Assembly (NCBI RefSeq): GCF_025370785.1
Contig: NZ_JAMXFA010000024.1
Span: 37,236-101,235, forward strand
Direction of reading: 5' to 3'
Origin: Laspinema olomoucense D3b
GTDB taxonomy: Bacteria; Cyanobacteriota; Cyanobacteriia; Cyanobacteriales; Laspinemataceae
DNA: 64,000 nt
The translations under genes and the position numbers were made by a program. Shown here piece after piece: positions 1 to 9,254 of this stretch; within the stretch, counting starts at the first letter, position 1; each line of letters begins with the position of its first letter. The notes under the pieces were generated by a model. It saw only the letters and a list, made by a program, of their open reading frames with translations, was not told the origin of the DNA and did no database searches.

Positions 1-231
1 TTGTTGCAACGTCACGGCCAAACCGTCTCTCCCAGTGAAATTCTCAAAGAAGTTTGGGGATATGACCCCGATGATGATATCGAAACGATCCGGGTTCATG
101 TTAGACATCTGAGGACGAAACTCGAACCCGATCCTCGACATCCTCGCTACATTAAAACGGTCTATGGTGCAGGTTATTGCTTAGAGTTGCCTAGCACGGC
201 ACCGGCTAATGAAAACCCACAGGCAGTATAG
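1..231 (+). CDS. OmpR/PhoB-family response regulator, C-terminal part (5' truncated by window edge)
   Basis: Only the last ~76 residues are visible. They form a winged-helix DNA-binding domain of the OmpR/PhoB type: VWGY, then the recognition-helix stretch [14 protein letters not shown], then the wing [11 protein letters not shown]. The phosphoacceptor receiver domain must lie upstream of base 1, so the TTG at base 1 is not taken as the real start. The family binds promoter repeats after phosphorylation by a sensor kinase. The segment feels close to NblR-like cyanobacterial regulators, but the receiver is needed to decide, so no symbol is given. The stop codon TAG (229-231) overlaps the first base of a long nested hairpin (231-313) that may end the transcript. 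Confidence 0.85.
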   Translation: MLQRHGQTVSPSEILKEVWGYDPDDDIETIRVHVRHLRTKLEPDPRHPRYIKTVYGAGYCLELPSTAPANENPQAV

Positions 232-313
232 TCTCACCCCACAAAAAAGGAAGAACCGGATGGGGAGTTTCGCCTTTTTGAACTCCCTGAAGTTCTACCC
301 TGTGGGGTGAGAC
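231..313. terminator. long nested inverted repeat after the response regulator
   Basis: GTCTCACCCCACA at 231-243 pairs perfectly with 301-313. Inside it AGAAC (252-256) pairs with GTTCT (292-296), and GGGAGTT (263-269) with AACTCCC (281-287). The three nested stems give about 25 bp around an 11-nt loop. It starts in the stop codon of the regulator and ends about 190 bp from the end of chlP on the other strand. It could act as a bidirectional terminator, an RNA-processing hairpin or a small palindromic repeat unit. There is no clean U-tract directly after the outer stem. Confidence 0.5.
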
Positions 314-503
314 TCCTCTGTGTTCAGGGTCGTTTCACGATTCCATAGAAAAACGCTCCCCCTAACTGCTTAATGTCGTGGGAGAGCGCTATTTCTAACA
401 ATTTTCCGCAAGACTGATCCCAGGGATCAGCTTCCGGACGACTCCAAACAGAATCCAACTTTCCCGATTCATCGGCTCTAGCTGGATCCTGTTCTGGGCG
501 GTT

Positions 504-1724
504 CTAGGGCGCCAAGGCGTTACCCCGGAGCAAACTGCCAATTGTTTTCGCGGTAATCTTCATCTGCACGAAAGGATTGGCGGGAACGACGGTTTTATAC
601 AGATAGCTGTCAAACGTCATGCGCTGAACATCCATATCGGCACACATTTCCACAAAGGCTTCCCGAGTGGCATCGGTGCGATAAAACACCCGTTGTAGGA
701 TGTCCAGTACCGCATAGGTGATGCCGTATTTCTTATCCCAGCGCTTCAGATAAATTTTCAGTTCCTCTTCTGTCGGAACGCGGGTCCCGCCTTCGGAAAA
801 TTCGACGATGGTTTCGGCGCACATCCGAGCGGATTTGGCTGCAAAATAAATCCCTTCCCCAGATGATTTGGTGACGGTACCTGCGGCATCTCCGACGAGG
901 GCGACGCGACCCACCACTCGACGCGGACGGGGATGTTCCGGAATCGGATGCGCTTCCACTTTGATGATTTCGCCCCCTTCTAGCCGTTTGGCGGCCCGGG
1001 TCCGAATGCCTGCTTGCAGCTTTTTGATTAAAGCTTGGTTGACTTTCATGGTGCCAGTTCCCACGGCCACATGGTCATATTTGGGGAAAACCCAGGCATA
1101 GAAGTCTGGGGAAACGTCAGTTCCCACATACATTTCTGCCAGGTCATTGTAATAGGCCATTTTGTCTTCGGGGAGGCGAATCCGCTCTTGGAAGGCGATC
1201 GCGTAGTTATAGTCCCCAGCATCAATGGCTTTGGCGACGCGAGAGTTCGCTCCGTCAGCCCCAATGACCATATCCACTTTTAGGGTTTTTTGGGTCCCGG
1301 CGACGCTGCCGTCTGAATGGTCGGCATAGTGGAGGATATAGGGATCCCTATTGTTTGTGGGAATATCCAGTTTGTGAACGGTGCCATTAATCAGGTTTGC
1401 GCCTAGTTTTTCAGCGCGATCGCGCAGGAATCCATCGAGGACTTCCCGGCGACACATCCCAATATATTCTTCTTGTTTTTCTAAATTGATATCGACTTCG
1501 ATATTGGACGGGGAGATCATTTTCATTTTTCTCACCCGACGATCAATGATGTGATCGGGGAGATCAAACTCGCTCACCATACAAAGGGGTATGGCCCCGC
1601 CACAAGGCTTCGCATTATCCAGCTTGCGCTCAAACAGGTAGGTCTCAATCCCTGCTTTTGCAAGCGTTTCGGCAGCAGAGGAACCAGCCGGTCCCGATCC
1701 AACAACAGCAACCCGTAGTGCCAA
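504..1724 (-). CDS. chlP: geranylgeranyl diphosphate/chlorophyllide reductase ChlP
   Basis: NADPH-dependent flavoprotein that reduces the geranylgeranyl chain to phytyl for chlorophyll, tocopherol and phylloquinone. The 406 residues match the usual length of cyanobacterial ChlP. The N-terminus carries the FAD-binding Rossmann motif VAVVGSGPAGSSAAE, then ERKLDNAKPCGGAIP typical of the family; the second FAD motif GRVALVGDAAGTVTKSSGEG lies near residue 280. The start is TTG at 1724: upstream codons reach a stop without an ATG, and AGGGAGA lies 6 nt upstream. It is transcribed away from the YidD-like gene, with a 207-bp spacer holding both promoters. The call is firm. Confidence 0.96.
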   Translation of the reverse strand: MALRVAVVGSGPAGSSAAETLAKAGIETYLFERKLDNAKPCGGAIPLCMVSEFDLPDHIIDRRVRKMKMISPSNIEVDINLEKQEEYIGMCRREVLDGFLRDRAEKLGANLINGTVHKLDIPTNNRDPYILHYADHSDGSVAGTQKTLKVDMVIGADGANSRVAKAIDAGDYNYAIAFQERIRLPEDKMAYYNDLAEMYVGTDVSPDFYAWVFPKYDHVAVGTGTMKVNQALIKKLQAGIRTRAAKRLEGGEIIKVEAHPIPEHPRPRRVVGRVALVGDAAGTVTKSSGEGIYFAAKSARMCAETIVEFSEGGTRVPTEEELKIYLKRWDKKYGITYAVLDILQRVFYRTDATREAFVEMCADMDVQRMTFDSYLYKTVVPANPFVQMKITAKTIGSLLRGNALAP

Positions 1725-1730
1725 AGAAGT

Positions 1731-1737
1731 TCTCCCT
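1731..1737 (-). promoter_or_regulatory. Shine-Dalgarno sequence supporting the TTG start of chlP
   Basis: On the minus strand AGGGAGA sits 6 nt before the TTG at 1724. No in-frame ATG occurs before the upstream stop (TGA at 1743-1745 on the minus strand), so this site decides the start. Confidence 0.6.
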
Positions 1738-1931
1738 ATCTGTCACGGTTACGGAAAGCAATCGTATCACGGACTATCCCCTTGTGGTCAGGTTACCCCC
1801 CTATATGTGACGAAAATGAAACAGAGCTTAATATTTCGACACAATTGGCCCTGTTTGGCGGATGCTGGAATTTAGTCGGGGTAAAAGAATAAACTGGGAC
1901 TAAAAATAAGGGCCATCTTCCCTGGGGCAAC

Positions 1932-2432
1932 ATGAACTCGAATGGACTGGATGCGCGGCTGTTAATGGATTCACGACTGTTGAGGGCGATCGCGATCTCA
2001 TCGATTAGCGGCTATCAAAAACACCTCTCTCCCCATAAAGGCTTTTCCTGCGCTCATCGGATTCTCTACGGTGGGGACTCCTGTTCTCAATACATCAAAA
2101 CCGCCGTGGCTCAAAGGGGCTTATCCGGGGCGATCGCTTTATCTCAACACCGATTTGCTGCCTGCAAAGAAGCGCATCACATTCTCCGGTCCCAAGTTTG
2201 TCCCACTACTCCACCTCAAAAAAAGCCCCACCGTTCCAGTCCCAACCGGGTCAGAGATGGTGCCTGTAACGAATTCACCCCAGGAGTCGGTTGCGATGCC
2301 TGTACGGACAGCCTAGAGTGCCTAACCCTGTTTGATTGTTGTGGTGGCATTACTTGCAGCGACTGTACTCCCCTTGAAAATAGCGCCCTGGATTGTTCCA
2401 GTTGCGACTGCGACTTTGGCAGTTGTAGTTAA
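1932..2432 (+). CDS. YidD-like membrane-insertion-efficiency-factor domain with cysteine-rich tail
   Basis: Residues ~25-82 match the YidD family (small proteins helping YidC/Sec insertion): a GYQKHLSP motif, a Cys-containing stretch SCSQYIKTAV, then RFAACKEA. Normal YidD proteins are ~70-110 residues; this one is 166 because of a C-terminal extension. After a basic, proline-rich linker (~residues 92-115) the last ~55 residues are strikingly rich in cysteine (CDAC, DCCGG, CSDC, CSSCDCDFGSC), suggesting metal binding or disulfide cross-linking. No transmembrane segment is obvious. A 24-bp perfect-stem hairpin follows the gene. The YidD call is fairly sure; the function of the tail is unknown. 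Confidence 0.75.
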   Translation: MNSNGLDARLLMDSRLLRAIAISSISGYQKHLSPHKGFSCAHRILYGGDSCSQYIKTAVAQRGLSGAIALSQHRFAACKEAHHILRSQVCPTTPPQKKPHRSSPNRVRDGACNEFTPGVGCDACTDSLECLTLFDCCGGITCSDCTPLENSALDCSSCDCDFGSCS

Positions 2433-2553
2433 TGCCGAACCCTTAGAGAAAACAGACTGGCGATACCCCGATTGGGTATGAGTACCGGATTCCGTATCAT
2501 GGAAGATTTTATTTTTTGGAGTCGCCTCAACCGACTTTAAACTTCAGGAAAAA

Positions 2554-2609
2554 TGCGTTAGTCCCTCCAGGGAAAGGAGTAAAAGCCTTTCTCTGGAGGG
2601 ACTAACGCA
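2554..2609. terminator. 24-bp stem hairpin between convergent genes
   Basis: Bases 2554-2577 pair with 2586-2609 over 24 bp with a single G.T wobble and an 8-nt loop (AGTAAAAG). It lies between the convergent YidD-like gene (+, ends 2432) and the small exported protein (-, ends 2676). Suits a bidirectional terminator; could equally be a palindromic intergenic repeat. Confidence 0.6.
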
Positions 2610-2675
2610 CCCTAATTTACCTTGTTCTAAGTTGGGATTTTTCGGAATATTTTATACCCCAATCCGGCTTAGAGA

Positions 2676-3032
2676 TTAATCTTTACCCGTGATGTTTTCA
2701 ACTGAGTTCTTAACCTGCTCGATAAACGAGGTTGCACCGTCAGCCTTGGCATCTTCTGGGGTGATCATTTTATCTTTATCATCAGCCCCTTGAATAATAT
2801 TCAATCCGGGGTTGGTGCTATCAACCTGATCTTTCATAGTATAAGGATCATCTCCGATCGCTTCTAGGGAGTCCTTCTCGATCTTTAGCATCTGATCTTC
2901 ACCTTTCGTCGGGCTGCTAGTTGTTGCATAAGCAGGGAAGGCACTCGTGAAAAAGAGTAGGGCAGACACACAGACGGCCAGTAAAAAGCGTAGGGGACGC
3001 AAAGTCGGTAATTTTAAGCTGATAGACGGCAT
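2676..3032 (-). CDS. small exported protein resembling cyanobacterial 'low-temperature-induced' proteins
   Basis: 118 residues. The start is ATG at 3032 (MPSISLKLP), chosen because AGGAG lies ~10 nt upstream on the minus strand; a start ten codons earlier (3062) adds a polar leader and is less likely. Residues ~10-37 form a signal peptide: basic n-region, hydrophobic FLLAVCVSALLFFTSAF, cleavage near AYA. The mature part is small, acidic and cysteine-free, with DPYTMKDQVDSTNPGLNIIQG, and ends IEQVKNSVENITGKD. This layout resembles a group of cyanobacterial thylakoid-lumen or periplasmic proteins named as low-temperature-induced. The biochemical role is unknown; the family resemblance is from memory. 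Confidence 0.65.
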   Translation of the reverse strand: MPSISLKLPTLRPLRFLLAVCVSALLFFTSAFPAYATTSSPTKGEDQMLKIEKDSLEAIGDDPYTMKDQVDSTNPGLNIIQGADDKDKMITPEDAKADGATSFIEQVKNSVENITGKD

Positions 3033-4223
3033 ATTATGGTTCTCCTGGTCTAAAATTTCCATTGGGTGGGATTTCGGGGGTTACAGGTCTTGCACCCTCT
3101 CGGCCTCCCTTATCTGAGTTAAGGTTATCAAGGGATTGTGCCTACATACATCAGCCTTAAGATATAGATGGAGTAGTAAATTTAGCAGCGCGATCGCTGC
3201 TTTTCTCCTCGGACAGGTGACTAGAGGAATTTAGCGCACCTGGCTAGTCGAGACTGGAGATTAGCAACTTCAAAGCTATCTCGTCCGGGCTACCCCCAGG
3301 TTACATAATCCGAGCGATCCCGAGGCGATCGCCTTAATCTTTCGGCTACCCGTTGTCCGGTTCAATGGTATTATTCCTAAGATGAGTCCCCCTAGCTACA
3401 ATCATTTAACCTCGGGCTTCAAATATCGGGTGATTGAATTGAGGTGGCCCAATAAATGCAGCTTATAATATCTGGAGAGGAGAAGTTCATAGACAGATTA
3501 GATAAGGCAATAAGCCAGCCAATTTCTAAAAAGCCTCCAGGAATTAAGCATTAGACCTCTTGCATAATAGATCTCTTAAGCCGATTGGCGTTAATAAGGG
3601 GAGAAAGGGGGAGCAATCCGGAATGAAAGCAAGAGGTTTATTTATTCCGGTTGGTTCCCCCTAAAAAAGGGGTACTGTCCCGGGTTCTCACCGAGGGAAA
3701 GGGCGATCGCGCCGGAATTTTGTAAAAGGTCTAGTGAAACTCAGTGCCATACCCCGGGTTATCCTAAAATCGCAGATAGCGAATAGGTAATCCGTGATAC
3801 TTCAAAGGGGTGGAGAAATGGTTTTATGAAGGATTTAAAATTGTACAAATCATTAAACCGCTCTATAGTACAGTGATATGCAGATATCCTCTGGAAACCA
3901 GGACAGAACTTATGAGCTTCACAGGGATGTCAACCCCATAGGATAGGTGTCTTTCATGGACTGCCCTTAGGAGCAAGGGGATGCGTCAGTCTGGCTGGTG
4001 TAAAATTCCCCTGAGCGCTTTTATCCTCAGAGACTCGCTGCGGGTTTGCTCCCACCCACTGGGGGACCTTGGGGCAGATAGGGTTAAACCGGCTAGGTTC
4101 GAGAGCTTAAGGGTAATTGTTGAAGGGGTTTGACTCCAGAAAGTAAGGGTAAGTTTTTAAAGAGTGTAGAAGTCTGAAAAGCTGATTGAATGATTGGGAA
4201 AATATCTTATTCTTTTAGATACT
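3033..4223. other. gene-free stretch with MITE-like element and upstream region of a cyclase gene
   Basis: About 1.2 kb without a credible ORF on either strand. It holds a short hairpin (AGCAGCG/CGCTGCT, 3184-3201, followed by TTTT), a 182-bp element with terminal inverted repeats (3552-3733), and the leader of the cyclase gene starting at 4224. No riboswitch class was recognised. Confidence 0.6.
3552..3733. mobile_element. MITE-like element with 17-bp terminal inverted repeats
   Basis: The left end TAGACCTCTTGCATAAT (3552-3568) matches the reverse complement of the right end (3717-3733) at 14 of 17 positions. The interior is ~150 bp, non-coding, and includes the pair CCGGAAT...ATTCCGG around 3618-3650. 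Size and ends fit a miniature inverted-repeat element mobilised by a transposase elsewhere; no clear target duplication was seen. Confidence 0.45.
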
Positions 4224-6146
4224 ATGGGCGAACAAGGTGCATCAGCAATTAATCACATAAATTTTCAAGAAGAGCCGGAATATAGAGCCGACCTATTAAT
4301 CGTAGATGATGTACCGACCAATTTAAGATTATTAATAAGTTTATTAAGAAAAAATAATTATAATGTTAGAGGCGTGACTAATGGAGGATTAGCCTTAAAA
4401 TTTGTAGAAATCAGAAAACCCGACTTGATTTTGCTAGACATCATGATGCCAGAAATGGATGGTTATGAAGTTTGCAAAAAATTAAAAGAAAATCCTCACA
4501 CCCAGGATATTCCTATTATATTTTTAAGTGCGCTCACGGAAGGATTTGATAAAGCCAAAGCCTTTAAATCCGGTGGAATTGACTACATCAGTAAACCCTT
4601 CCAAGTGGAAGAAATTCTAGCAAGGCTAGAAACCCATCTTGCTCAACGGGCGCTGCAAAAGCAACTTGAAGAAAAGACTGAACTCCTGGGTCATCAAAAT
4701 CTGCAACTCCAAGCGGAAATTAATGAACGAAAATTATTAGAGGAAAAACTCCGGTCTGCTGAGGAGAAAATGCGGGCAGTTTTTGAGGCAATGACTGATA
4801 TTGTCGCATTAATTAGCATCTCTGAGGGTAATATTGAAAATTTGGATATTTTACCTAGTAATTGGATGCGTTTATATCAGCCAGATTCGGATATTATCGG
4901 CCAAACAATTGAACATTTATTTGACCCAGACACCTCGGAAATTTGGTTGAATGTTATTGGCAAAGTGTTAGAGACAAGAGAGACGCTGCATTTCGATTAC
5001 TGTCTCCTGGATCGCGGTCAAGAGATGTGGTTTTCTGCGGCGGTGTCGCCAGTGCGGGAAGATACGGTGATTGTCGTGGCCCGAGATATTAGCGATCGCA
5101 AGCAAGCCGAAGAAGCCTTAATAATAGCCGAAGAACGATATCACAGTATCGTAGAAAATGCCATAGCGGGTATTTTTCAATCCACGGTAGATGGACAGTA
5201 TTTGAGTGTCAATCCGGCACTAGCGAAGATATATGGTTATGCTTCCCCCGAAGAATTACAACAGAGTGTTAAAAATATCAATACTCAACTCTATGTTAAT
5301 CCAAACCGCCGTCAAGAATTTATAGAGGCGATCGCTGCCCAAAATTCGGTGTCTGGATTTGAATCAATGGTCTATTGCAAAGATAAAAGCATCATTTGGA
5401 TTTCTGAAACGGCCCGTGCGGTGAGAGACTCCAGTGGCAAGATTCTTTACTATGAAGGCATTGTTTCCGATATTACTGAGCGCAAGTTAGCCCAGGAAGC
5501 GCTCAAATTTCAACAAAATCAAACCGAAGCGCTGCTGTTGAATATTTTACCCCAGCCAATTGCAACTCGGCTGCAAAAGGGAGAAAATCCCATTGCGGAT
5601 CACTTTGAAGAAGTGAGTGTAATTTTTGCGGATTTAGTCGGATTCACGGAATTTGCAGCCAATAGGCCGCCCAAAAAATTATTAGAATTATTAAATAAAA
5701 TTTTTTCGCGGTTTGACAAGTTAGCAAAACACCATAACTTAGAAAAAATTAAAACCATTGGAGATGCCTATATGGTTGTCGGGGGATTACCTGTTCCCTG
5801 TGCTGATGCTATCTTTGAAGTGGCTCAAATGGCCCTGGATATGCAAGGGGAGTTAGCTCAGTTAAATCAGCATACGGGACAAACTTTTGAACTGAGAATT
5901 GGGATTCATATTGGTCCGGCCATTGCGGGAGTGATTGGCATGAGCAAATTCATCTATGACTTATGGGGGGATACGGTTAATACGGCTTCCAGAATGGAAT
6001 CTAGCGGATTACCGGGGAAAATTCAAGTCACTGAGGCGGTTTATGAACGGTTAAAAGACAGATTTGAATTTGAACAACGGGGACTGATTTCTGTAAAAGG
6101 CAAAGGAGAAATGCTGACCTATTGGCTGCTGGGGAACCATTCCTAA
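4224..6146 (+). CDS. response regulator-type adenylate cyclase (REC-PAS-PAS-class III cyclase)
   Basis: Makes cAMP in response to phosphorylation and PAS-sensed signals. 640 residues from ATG 4224 (a TTG at 4194 is possible). Receiver ~25-145: acidic pair in LIVDDV, phosphoacceptor Asp72 in LLDIMMPEMDG, Lys in ISKPF. A coiled-coil linker ~150-185 is followed by two PAS domains (~185-300 and ~305-425, each ending in a PAC-like DIS/DIT segment). The class III catalytic domain is ~450-640: metal-binding Asp470 (FADLVGFT) and Asp514 (IGDAYM), Lys in EKIKTIGD, Asp579 in YDLWGDTVN, and N/R in VNTASRM. Lys plus Asp at the purine-recognition positions points to ATP, class IIIa. No transmembrane segment, so cytosolic. 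No cognate kinase is adjacent. Confidence 0.92.
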   Translation: MGEQGASAINHINFQEEPEYRADLLIVDDVPTNLRLLISLLRKNNYNVRGVTNGGLALKFVEIRKPDLILLDIMMPEMDGYEVCKKLKENPHTQDIPIIFLSALTEGFDKAKAFKSGGIDYISKPFQVEEILARLETHLAQRALQKQLEEKTELLGHQNLQLQAEINERKLLEEKLRSAEEKMRAVFEAMTDIVALISISEGNIENLDILPSNWMRLYQPDSDIIGQTIEHLFDPDTSEIWLNVIGKVLETRETLHFDYCLLDRGQEMWFSAAVSPVREDTVIVVARDISDRKQAEEALIIAEERYHSIVENAIAGIFQSTVDGQYLSVNPALAKIYGYASPEELQQSVKNINTQLYVNPNRRQEFIEAIAAQNSVSGFESMVYCKDKSIIWISETARAVRDSSGKILYYEGIVSDITERKLAQEALKFQQNQTEALLLNILPQPIATRLQKGENPIADHFEEVSVIFADLVGFTEFAANRPPKKLLELLNKIFSRFDKLAKHHNLEKIKTIGDAYMVVGGLPVPCADAIFEVAQMALDMQGELAQLNQHTGQTFELRIGIHIGPAIAGVIGMSKFIYDLWGDTVNTASRMESSGLPGKIQVTEAVYERLKDRFEFEQRGLISVKGKGEMLTYWLLGNHS

Positions 6147-6423
6147 TCGATGGGTCCGCAATCTCCCGGGGAAACCCTAATATTTCCTTTAGGCGCCTGC
6201 CTGGATTTTGCAATGGGGGTGGTAGTCGGGGGCCAGAAATTGTCATGCCAGTTTATTGTAGAATCCATGCTAAACTTCAAGTCGATTCAGAGGTGAAAAC
6301 ACAAAGGAGAGGGGGTTGGCAACCCGAAACTTGTCCGGTGAACCCCTAAATCTGACCGAAAGCAAATAAACAAATGGGCGATCGCTTTTGTCACTTTAGA
6401 AACTTTCCAATTTACGCTGCTCA

Positions 6424-8121
6424 ATGGTAGGAAAAGAAAAATTGAAGTCGAATCACAGAACTGGAGTAAACTATCGCGGTATTACCGGATCCATCCGTGG
6501 GGCGATCTTTGATCGCCACTGGCGCAAATTCGCTAAATTTGTGGGATTGTTTTCGATGTGCTGTCTTCTGGCGATTAGCTGTGGCGATCGCCCGGGGATG
6601 AATCAGAGTAATGACCCGAATCGGATCTCCATTGGAACCACCGCCAAAATTAGAACCATCGACCCTGCCGATGCTTATGAAAATGCCGCAGGAATGTTGC
6701 TGTACAACCTAGGCGATCGCCTCTACACCTACGAAAGCGGGACCACCACCCTCAAACCTCAACTCGCCACTGCCCTCCCTCGAATCAGCCCCGATGGAGT
6801 CACCTACACCATTCCTCTGCGTTCTGGAGTGGTTTATCATGACGGCACTCCCTTCAATGCCGAAACCATGAAATTTTCCCTGCAACGATTCATGGAAAAT
6901 GGAGGTGCGCCTTCATCCTTATTATCCAATATCGTTGAATCGGTACAAGCTAGTGGTGAGTCTGAATTAACCATCAAGTTAAAACAGCCTTTTGCTGCCT
7001 TTACCGATTTGTTAACCTTTTCCGGTTTGGTGGCAGTTTCTCCCACAGCCTATCAAATTGGGGCAGGTCAATTTAAACCTGATACATTTGTAGGCACGGG
7101 GCCTTATAAATTAGTGAGCTATGGAACCGATTCCATCAAATTAGATGTATTCGAGGATTACTGGGGAGAAAAGCCCGTCAATACCGGCATTGATATTCAG
7201 CAGTTTTCCAGTCCGGCTAATGTTTATAACTCCTTCCGTCGCGGGGCAGTTGACCTCACCTACGGGACATTAGACCTGGATCAAATTACCAGTTTAGAAA
7301 AGCAAGCCAAGTCCGAAGGGTGGCAAGTGATTTCTAATCGCAGTAATGGGGTTTATGTCTTAAGCCTGAACATGAAAGATGAGGCATTAAAAAAACCAGA
7401 GGTGCGAAAGGCGATCGCCTCCATCATCGACCGTCCCCTCTTACAACAGCGGATTTTCCAGGGACAAATGGAACCGCTTTACAGCTTAATTCCGACCACC
7501 TTAGAACGGTATTATCAGCCCGTCTTTAAAGAGAAGTATGGGGATGGCAATTTTGCCCAAGCTAAACAACTCCTGGCGCAAGCCGGTTACACCCCCCAGA
7601 ATCCCCTCCAGCTTCAGCTTTGGTATCGGTCCAATCTCCGAACCAATGCCGATGCCGCCACCACCATCAAAGCCGTAGCGGAACAGGAATTAGGGGGAGC
7701 GCTTCAACTTCAATTGCAAAGTGTTGAAGCCGCTACCGCTTACAATAATTTGGATAAAGGGGTTTATTCTATGTTTATCCTAGATTGGACCCCGGACTTT
7801 TTCGACCCGGATAACTACATTAACCCTTTTCTTTCTTGTGCGAAAGGGTCTGTTGAAACCGGATGTGAAGAAGGAGAAACCAAATTGTGGGGTTCTTTTT
7901 ACTATAGCGATCGCGTCAATCAATTAATTGCTCGTGAACGTCAAGAACAAAACCCCGAAACTCGCCGCCAAATTTTTGCCGAGATCCAACAGATTCTTTC
8001 CGAAGATGTGCCATTTATTCCCCTGTGGCAAGGGAAAGAATATCTCTTTGCTCGTCAGGGAATCCAAGGCGCAGCGCTGGAATCAACTCAAGCCGTGCCA
8101 TTTTGGACCTTGAAAAAATAA
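6424..8121 (+). CDS. ABC transporter substrate-binding lipoprotein, oligopeptide/dipeptide type (SBP_bac_5)
   Basis: 565 residues. An unusually long basic N-region (~36 residues) precedes a hydrophobic segment and a lipobox LAIS-C (Cys ~53), so it is probably a lipoprotein. The body matches the DppA/OppA family: TIDPADAYENAAG near the start, then DGTPFNAETMKFSLQRF, FVGTGPYKL and RKAIASIIDR. It should capture peptides, nickel or another small solute for the permease that follows 90 bp downstream. No ATPase or second permease gene is in the window, so the transporter is incomplete here. Family call firm; substrate unknown. Confidence 0.9.
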   Translation: MVGKEKLKSNHRTGVNYRGITGSIRGAIFDRHWRKFAKFVGLFSMCCLLAISCGDRPGMNQSNDPNRISIGTTAKIRTIDPADAYENAAGMLLYNLGDRLYTYESGTTTLKPQLATALPRISPDGVTYTIPLRSGVVYHDGTPFNAETMKFSLQRFMENGGAPSSLLSNIVESVQASGESELTIKLKQPFAAFTDLLTFSGLVAVSPTAYQIGAGQFKPDTFVGTGPYKLVSYGTDSIKLDVFEDYWGEKPVNTGIDIQQFSSPANVYNSFRRGAVDLTYGTLDLDQITSLEKQAKSEGWQVISNRSNGVYVLSLNMKDEALKKPEVRKAIASIIDRPLLQQRIFQGQMEPLYSLIPTTLERYYQPVFKEKYGDGNFAQAKQLLAQAGYTPQNPLQLQLWYRSNLRTNADAATTIKAVAEQELGGALQLQLQSVEAATAYNNLDKGVYSMFILDWTPDFFDPDNYINPFLSCAKGSVETGCEEGETKLWGSFYYSDRVNQLIARERQEQNPETRRQIFAEIQQILSEDVPFIPLWQGKEYLFARQGIQGAALESTQAVPFWTLKK

Positions 8122-8211
8122 AGTCCATCATGGGATGCAGGGATGCCGGAGTTTCCCTCAACTTCTCATCCCTCCACTCCCTACTCAACCTTAGCATCTC
8201 ACATATCACCC

Positions 8212-9237
8212 ATGTCCCGTTCAAAAGCGCTTCAATCCTATATTCTCCTGCGGTTGCTACTAGCACCCTTGATGCTATGGACGATCGCCACCTTGGTGTT
8301 TTTGCTGTTGCGTGCCACTCCCGGCGACCCCATTGATGCGATTTTAGGCCCAAAAGCACCGGAAATTGAAAAAATTCGGTTGCGAGAACAACTGGGCTTA
8401 GGCGCTCCTTTGTGGTTACAATATATCCGCTACATGGGAGATTTGCTGAGGCTAGACTTAGGCACATCCCTCACCACCCGAGGACAAACCGTGTGGGAAA
8501 TCGTCGGTCAATATTTCCCCGCTACCTTAGAAATTGCCGTGGTGAGTATGATCGTTGCCTTAATTGTCGGCATTGGAGTGGGGGTACTTTCAGCCTCTAA
8601 TCCCAATACCGGATGGGATGTCGGGGGACGGATGTTTGGCATCATCACCTATTCCCTCCCAGCATTTTGGGTGGGGATGATTATGCAGTTAATTTTTAGC
8701 GTGCAACTGGGGTGGTTTCCCGTGGGGGCACGTTTTCCCAGTACCCAAACCCCACCCTCGGGACCAACAGGATTATACCTGATTGATAGTTTGTTAAGTG
8801 GAAATCTGGGCAATTTTTTCACCACCTTGCACTATTTAGCACTGCCATCTTTGACCCTGGGAATTCTAATTAGTGGGATTTTCGAGCGGATTGTCCGGGT
8901 GAATTTGAAGCAAACATTACAGGCGGATTATGTTGAAGCAGCCAGAGCCAGAGGGATACCGGAAGCCCGAATTGCGATCGCTCATGCCTTAAAAAATGCC
9001 ATGATTCCAGTGATTACGGTGATGGGATTAACCTTAGCGGCACTTTTAGGAGGAGCAATTTTAACTGAAGTGACCTTTTCTTGGCCCGGATTAGCAAATC
9101 GACTCTATGAGGCGATTTCCTTACGGGATTATCCCACTGTTCAGGGAATTGTCGTCTTTTTTGCCGGGATTGTGGTGATTGCCAGTATTGGAATTGATTT
9201 GCTGAATGCTTATATCGATCCGCGAATCCGGTATTAG
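8212..9237 (+). CDS. ABC transporter permease, DppB/OppB type
   Basis: 341 residues from ATG 8212 (MSRSKALQ); an in-frame ATG at 8143 would add a Ser/Pro-rich leader of 23 residues not seen in the family. About six transmembrane segments, with the first at ~15-37 followed by the conserved RATPGDPIDAILGP and the LGTSL segment. The inner-membrane EAA loop is clear: EAARARGIPEARIAIAHALKNAMIPV, with ALLGGAILTEVTFSWPGLANRL after it, as in OppB/DppB. Works with the preceding binding protein; the usual partner permease (OppC/DppC) and ATPases are absent here. Downstream lies a cluster of AAACCGGGTTT repeats. Confidence 0.92.
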   Translation: MSRSKALQSYILLRLLLAPLMLWTIATLVFLLLRATPGDPIDAILGPKAPEIEKIRLREQLGLGAPLWLQYIRYMGDLLRLDLGTSLTTRGQTVWEIVGQYFPATLEIAVVSMIVALIVGIGVGVLSASNPNTGWDVGGRMFGIITYSLPAFWVGMIMQLIFSVQLGWFPVGARFPSTQTPPSGPTGLYLIDSLLSGNLGNFFTTLHYLALPSLTLGILISGIFERIVRVNLKQTLQADYVEAARARGIPEARIAIAHALKNAMIPVITVMGLTLAALLGGAILTEVTFSWPGLANRLYEAISLRDYPTVQGIVVFFAGIVVIASIGIDLLNAYIDPRIRY

Positions 9238-9254
9238 ATACAAAGCTACTCAAA

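Noticed and set aside
2071..2316. 81-codon ORF overlapping the YidD-like gene
   Set aside because: Out of frame with a recognisable YidD domain; shadow frame.
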